Assembly (NCBI RefSeq): GCF_000024925.1
Contig: NC_013521.1
Location: 1,426,001-1,490,000 of the forward strand
Direction of reading: 5' to 3'
Source of the DNA: Sanguibacter keddieii DSM 10542
Lineage (GTDB): Bacteria > Actinomycetota > Actinomycetes > Actinomycetales > Cellulomonadaceae
DNA length: 64,000 bases
Numbering within the stretch: the stretch's first letter is position 1; each line of letters opens with the position of its first letter. Of the stretch, positions 60,290 to 64,000 are shown piece after piece. The translations under genes were made by a program, and so were the position numbers. Below the pieces are notes generated by a model, which was not told the DNA's origin, made no database searches, and was given only the letters and a program-made list of their open reading frames with translations.

Positions 60290-61557
60290 CCGGGCCCGAG
60301 ACCCAGCCTGCGACCACGCGCCCGACCACGGCGACTCCTCCTGCTGCGGCTGCTCGCCCGGGCCTGGCGCTGCTGGCCCTCGCCCTCGGCGGCTTCACCA
60401 TCGGCACCACCGAGTTCGCGACGATGGGCCTGCTCACCGACATCGCGACCGACCTCGACGCCTCGATCCCCGCCGCCGGTCACACCATCACCGCCTACGC
60501 GCTCGGCGTCGTCCTCGGCGCACCGCTCATCACCGTGCTCGCCGCGAAGGTCGAGCGCAAGCGCCTCGTCGTGTGGCTCATGGTGGCCTACGCGATCGGC
60601 AACCTCCTCTCGGCCGCTGCGCCGAACCTCGAGACGCTCATGCTCGGACGCTTCCTCACCGGGCTGCCGCACGGCGTGTTCTTCGGGACCGGCGCGATCG
60701 TCGGCACCGCCGTCGTCGGGCACGCGCGGCGCGGCCACGCCGTCGCGATGATGATGGCCGGCCTCACCGTCGCGAACATCGTCGGAGTTCCGCTGTCCTC
60801 GTGGGTCGGGCAGAACCTCGGGTGGCGCGTCGCCTTCGTCGGCATCGGCGTCCTCGGGCTCGTCACGGTGGTGGGGCTGCTCGCCCTGCTGCCCCGGACG
60901 CCCGCCGCGACCGGAGCCTCGGCCCGCAAGGAGCTCGGCGCGCTGCGGAACGGCCCGCTGTGGATCGCCTTCGCCGGGTGCGCCATCGGCTTCGGCGGCA
61001 TGTTCGCCGTCTACTCCTACGTCAAGCCGACGCTCACCGAGGTGACCGGACTGTCCGTTGCGAGCGTCCCGGCGATCCTCGCGCTGTTCGGCATCGGCAT
61101 GACCCTCGGGGTGCTGGTCGGCGGACGGCTCGTGGACCGCGACGTCCTCAAGACGGTCTACCTCGGCTACGTGAGCACCGCCGTCGCGCTCGTGGCCTTC
61201 GGGCTCGTCGGGCACTCACCCGTGCCGGCCGTGATCGCGCTCTTCGCGATCGGCGTCACGTCGCAGATCCTCGGCATCGCGCTGCAGGCACGACTCATGG
61301 ACCTGTCCCCGGCGGCCCCGTCGCTCGGTGCAGCCCTGTGCCACTCGTCGCTCAACGCCGCCAACGCCAACGGCGCCTTCCTCGGCGGGCTCGTCATCGC
61401 CGCCGGGTGGGGCTACCTGTCCCTCGCCTGGGCAGGCGCCGTCCTCACGGTCCTCGGCCTCGCAGTCATCATGCTCTTCGGCCGGCAGAAGATCACCCGG
61501 GTCCCGCCCGAGCTGCTCGCGCAGCCGGCAGACCAGCCGGCGGACCAGCAGGGCTGA
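60286..61557 (+). CDS. MFS transporter (AraJ/YdhP-type, DHA1 family)
   Basis: 423 residues with twelve helices. ALGGFTIGTTEFATMGLLTDIA in helix one and HTITAYALGVVLGAPLITVLAAK leading to motif A are the AraJ/YdhP pattern. Exports drugs or sugars in known relatives. Its GTG overlaps the DtxR-family stop by 4 bases, so it may be metal-regulated and could even export a metal-linked compound (inference). Confidence 0.88.
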   Translation: MTGPETQPATTRPTTATPPAAAARPGLALLALALGGFTIGTTEFATMGLLTDIATDLDASIPAAGHTITAYALGVVLGAPLITVLAAKVERKRLVVWLMVAYAIGNLLSAAAPNLETLMLGRFLTGLPHGVFFGTGAIVGTAVVGHARRGHAVAMMMAGLTVANIVGVPLSSWVGQNLGWRVAFVGIGVLGLVTVVGLLALLPRTPAATGASARKELGALRNGPLWIAFAGCAIGFGGMFAVYSYVKPTLTEVTGLSVASVPAILALFGIGMTLGVLVGGRLVDRDVLKTVYLGYVSTAVALVAFGLVGHSPVPAVIALFAIGVTSQILGIALQARLMDLSPAAPSLGAALCHSSLNAANANGAFLGGLVIAAGWGYLSLAWAGAVLTVLGLAVIMLFGRQKITRVPPELLAQPADQPADQQG

Positions 61558-61638
61558 GCCTCGGCGGGGCGCCCAGGGCGCTCATGGCGGCGCGTCGGTG
61601 AGCGGCCGGGCGGCGAGTCTGGCAGTCTCAGGAAACAT

Positions 61639-61651
61639 CCAGCGTCGCTGG
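61639..61651. promoter_or_regulatory. Small palindrome in the VKOR promoter
   Basis: CCAGCG and CGCTGG arms around one T, just before the candidate -10, where a repressor or activator dimer could sit. Confidence 0.35.
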
Positions 61652-61652
61652 C

Positions 61653-61658
61653 TACGGT
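61653..61658 (+). promoter_or_regulatory. Candidate -10 element for the VKOR gene
   Basis: TACGGT fits TANNNT, giving a leader of about 30 bases with AGGAG before the GTG at 61695. Confidence 0.35.
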
Positions 61659-61694
61659 GAACCGCCCCGACCTTTCGTCGACCTAGGAGTCCGT

Positions 61695-62435
61695 GTGGCG
61701 ACCAAGAACGAGCACACAGCTCCCGGCACGTCCGACGGCCGCGGCGACCACGCCGCGACGGCGCTCGACCCCGACCTGAGCGACGACGACCTCACCGACG
61801 ACGAGCTCCTCGCCGCCGAGATGGCCGCGACCTCGGTCCGCGACAGGTCGCTCGGCGACCGCCGCTTCGGCTGGGTCCTCGTGGTGTTCGGCCTCGTCGG
61901 CTTCGCCGCGTCGCTCGCGCTCTCGATCGAGAAGGTCCTCAAGCTCGAGGACCCGAACCACGTCGCGAGCTGCAGCTTCAACATCTTCCTCGACTGCTCG
62001 GCGGCCATGGGGTCCTGGCAGGGGAGCCTGCTGGGCTTCCCCAACCCGTTCATCGGGGTCGCGGCCTTCCCCGTGGTGGTCACCTCGGGCGTGGTGCTGC
62101 TCGCCGGTGCCCGGCTCCCGGCCTGGTACTGGCGCTCGCTGCTCGGCGGCACGGTCGCGGCCCTCGGGCTCGTCCTGTTCCTCGTGTACACCTCCGTGCA
62201 CGAGCTCGAGAAGCTGTGCCCGTACTGCATGGTCGTCTGGTTCGCCGTGATCCCGCTGTTCTGGTACTCGTTCGTGTACGCCGTCCAGGGCCGCATGCTC
62301 GGCGTCTCGGACAAGGTCCGCGGCTTCGTGGTCCGCAACAGGTTCCTGCTGCTCCTGGTCCTCTACCTGGCCGTGACCGCCTGGGTGGTCCTCGGGATGG
62401 CCCCGGCGATCGCCGACCACCTGCGCTACTCCTGA
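61695..62435 (+). CDS. Vitamin K epoxide reductase-like membrane protein
   Basis: 246 residues. An acidic disordered N-terminus of about 55 residues, then five membrane helices. The redox Cys pair is C175-PYC-178, and the shuttle pair is C93 and C101; a Ser and Asn near C93 fit the VKOR fold. In actinomycetes VKOR reoxidises DsbA-like partners, moving electrons to menaquinone to make disulfides in secreted proteins. No thioredoxin domain is fused. AGGAG precedes the GTG. Confidence 0.92.
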   Translation: MATKNEHTAPGTSDGRGDHAATALDPDLSDDDLTDDELLAAEMAATSVRDRSLGDRRFGWVLVVFGLVGFAASLALSIEKVLKLEDPNHVASCSFNIFLDCSAAMGSWQGSLLGFPNPFIGVAAFPVVVTSGVVLLAGARLPAWYWRSLLGGTVAALGLVLFLVYTSVHELEKLCPYCMVVWFAVIPLFWYSFVYAVQGRMLGVSDKVRGFVVRNRFLLLLVLYLAVTAWVVLGMAPAIADHLRYS

Positions 62436-62497
62436 CCAGTGCTGACGGGGTTGGTCCGGTGCTGACGAGGCCGGACCGGCGGGTGGCGGTCGGGCGG

Positions 62498-62503
62498 TAA
62501 AGT
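62498..62503 (+). promoter_or_regulatory. Candidate leaderless -10 element for leuS
   Basis: TAAAGT, the best -10 match in this area, ends 7 bases before the GTG at 62511. No ribosome site is seen. Confidence 0.5.
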
Positions 62504-62510
62504 TGTCCGG

Positions 62511-64000
62511 GTGACCACTAGCACCCACGACCAGCCCCACCCGTCGAGCCCGACCGGACCGGGAGAGCCCTCGCAGCGCTACACCGCGGCTCTCGCGGGC
62601 GAGATCGAGCTCCGGTGGCAGGAGCGCTGGGCGGAGCTCGGCACGTTCCACGCGGCCAACCCCACCGGACCGCTGACCGACGGCAAGGGCCGCAACGCCG
62701 ACCCGTCGAGCCCGAGCTTCTTCGTCATGGACATGTTCCCGTTCCCCTCGGGAGCCGGCCTGCACGTGGGGCACCCGCTCGGCTACATCGCGACCGACGT
62801 GGTCGGGCGCTTCCGCCGCATGTCCGGCGACAACGTGCTGCACGCCCTGGGCTACGACGCCTTCGGCCTGCCGGCCGAGCAGTACGCCGTGCAGACGGGG
62901 CAGCACCCGCGCACCACCACCGAGGCGAACATCGCCAACATGCGCCGCCAGCTGCGCCGCCTCGGCCTCGCGCACGACGACCGCCGCTCCTTCGCGACCA
63001 CGGACTCCGAGTACGTGCGCTGGACGCAGTGGATCTTCCTCAAGATGTTCAACTCCTGGTACGACGTCGACGCCACGCGTCCCGACGGCGGTACCGGTCG
63101 CGCGCGTCCGATCGCCGAGCTCGAGGCCGAGTACGTCGCCGGGACCCGCGCGACCCCGGACGGGCGCGCCTGGAGCGAGCTGTCGGGCGCCGAGCAGCGC
63201 ACCGTGGTCAACGACCAGCGCCTCGCCTACGTCTCGAACGCCCCGGTCAACTGGTGCCCGGGCCTGGGCACTGTGCTGGCCAACGAGGAGGTCACCTCCG
63301 AGGGGCGCTCCGAGCGCGGCAACTTCCCGGTGTTCCAGCGCAACCTGCGCCAGTGGAACATGCGCATCACGGCCTACGCCGACCGCCTGGCCGACGACCT
63401 CGAGGACATCGACTGGCCCGACAAGGTCAAGGCGATGCAGCGCAACTGGATCGGCCGCTCCGAGGGCGCGCACGTCACCTTCGACGTGACCGGCGGGCGC
63501 GAGCCCGTGACGGTCTTCACCACCCGCCCGGACACGCTGTTCGGCGCCACCTTCATGGTCGTCTCGCCCGAGCACCCGCTGCTCGACGAGGTCCCGGCCG
63601 AGTGGCCCGACGGCACCTCCGCCGCGTGGACCGGCGAGCACGCGACCCCGGCCGACGCCGTCGCCGCGTACCGCGCGCTGGCCGCCGCCAAGACGGCCGT
63701 CGAGCGGCAGGCCGACGCGGGCAAGAAGACCGGTGTGTTCACCGGTCACCTCGCCACCAACCCGGCCAACGGCCAGCTGCTGCCGGTCTTCACGGCCGAC
63801 TACGTCCTCATGGGCTACGGCACCGGCGCCATCATGGCGGTCCCCGGCGGCGACGAGCGCGACTTCGCCTTCGCCGAGGCCTTCGGGCTTCCCGTCGTCT
63901 ACACGGTCGCGACGCCCGAGGGCTTCGAGGGCGGTGCGTGGACCGGCGACGGCGCGATCGTCGCCTCGTCCAACGACGAGGTCTCCCTCGACGGGCTCTC
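62511..64000 (+). CDS. leuS: Leucyl-tRNA synthetase, N-terminal half (cut by window edge)
   Basis: 496 codons are visible of a protein that is usually about 950 long. [17 protein letters not shown] contains the class I HIGH-like motif HVGH (H85 to H88); [15 protein letters not shown] and the editing (CP1) domain with [16 protein letters not shown] and [16 protein letters not shown] follow. It attaches leucine to its tRNAs and edits wrong products. The KMSKS loop lies beyond the window. The first 25 residues are a Pro/Ser-rich extension typical of actinomycete members. Confidence 0.96.
   Translation, partial: MTTSTHDQPHPSSPTGPGEPSQRYTAALAGEIELRWQERWAELGTFHAANPTGPLTDGKGRNADPSSPSFFVMDMFPFPSGAGLHVGHPLGYIATDVVGRFRRMSGDNVLHALGYDAFGLPAEQYAVQTGQHPRTTTEANIANMRRQLRRLGLAHDDRRSFATTDSEYVRWTQWIFLKMFNSWYDVDATRPDGGTGRARPIAELEAEYVAGTRATPDGRAWSELSGAEQRTVVNDQRLAYVSNAPVNWCPGLGTVLANEEVTSEGRSERGNFPVFQRNLRQWNMRITAYADRLADDLEDIDWPDKVKAMQRNWIGRSEGAHVTFDVTGGREPVTVFTTRPDTLFGATFMVVSPEHPLLDEVPAEWPDGTSAAWTGEHATPADAVAAYRALAAAKTAVERQADAGKKTGVFTGHLATNPANGQLLPVFTADYVLMGYGTGAIMAVPGGDERDFAFAEAFGLPVVYTVATPEGFEGGAWTGDGAIVASSNDEVSLDGL

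Overview
The DNA is very GC-rich, tightly packed and codes on both strands with frequent GTG starts and 4-base ATGA/GTGA gene overlaps. Together with Lsr2, mycobacterial-type LigD plus Ku, F420-type oxidoreductases and a C50-carotenoid cluster, this points to an actinomycete, most likely Micrococcales near Cellulomonas/Sanguibacter/Oerskovia (inference). It looks like ordinary chromosome: no rRNA, tRNA, insertion sequence, prophage or CRISPR array was seen. No gene-free stretch reaches 300 bases; the longest are 38110-38399, 48940-49203 and 26273-26509.

Layout. 1-14238: housekeeping and orphan genes (truncated esterase, two LLM oxidoreductases, DMT-type transporter, CbbX/EccA-like AAA ATPase, YchJ, an unusual adenosine/adenine deaminase relative, TPR protein, DUF1304, PEP-mutase relative, AraC regulator, acetyltransferase, CYTH protein, lipoprotein, esterase). 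14337-20793: a complete C50 carotenoid locus, with a divergent MarR/CrtR-like regulator and then idi-crtE-crtB-crtI-crtYe-crtYf-crtEb, whose junctions are mostly 4-base overlaps. 20804-27798: TRIC-like channel, a two-permease ABC exporter, an HTH/M23 peptidase pair, thymidine kinase, DUF2277 and small proteins. 27899-36396: aldo/keto reductase, PadR plus membrane partner, small kinase, GrpB-like, GyrI-like, two acetyltransferases, an MFS exporter with a possible leader ORF, and malate:quinone oxidoreductase. 36499-39943: divergent CotH kinase versus DUF4956-VTC domain pair. 39983-45018: non-homologous end joining (LigD, Ku) with an AAA ATPase between them. 45035-51985: a signalling block with two SpoIIE-type phosphatases (one PAS-GAF, one a true bacteriophytochrome with its chromophore cysteine), an RsbW-like kinase and an RsbV-like STAS protein, interrupted by a heme-oxygenase-like diiron protein/CDGSH pair. 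52112-56779: GH35 beta-galactosidase with F420/PPOX protein, then Lsr2 with a membrane metallophosphoesterase. 56862-60289: manganese-type ABC importer and DtxR/MntR-like regulator. 60286-64000: MFS exporter, VKOR-like protein and the first half of leuS.

Genes working together: the CrtR-like repressor should control carotenoid synthesis from one shared operator; the phytochrome-phosphatase, second phosphatase, RsbW and STAS proteins together have every part needed for a light- and stress-responsive partner switch; the DtxR-family protein probably controls the manganese importer. A window-wide pattern is a TANNNT hexamer placed exactly 6-7 bases before the start codon of at least a dozen genes, which argues for widespread leaderless transcription.
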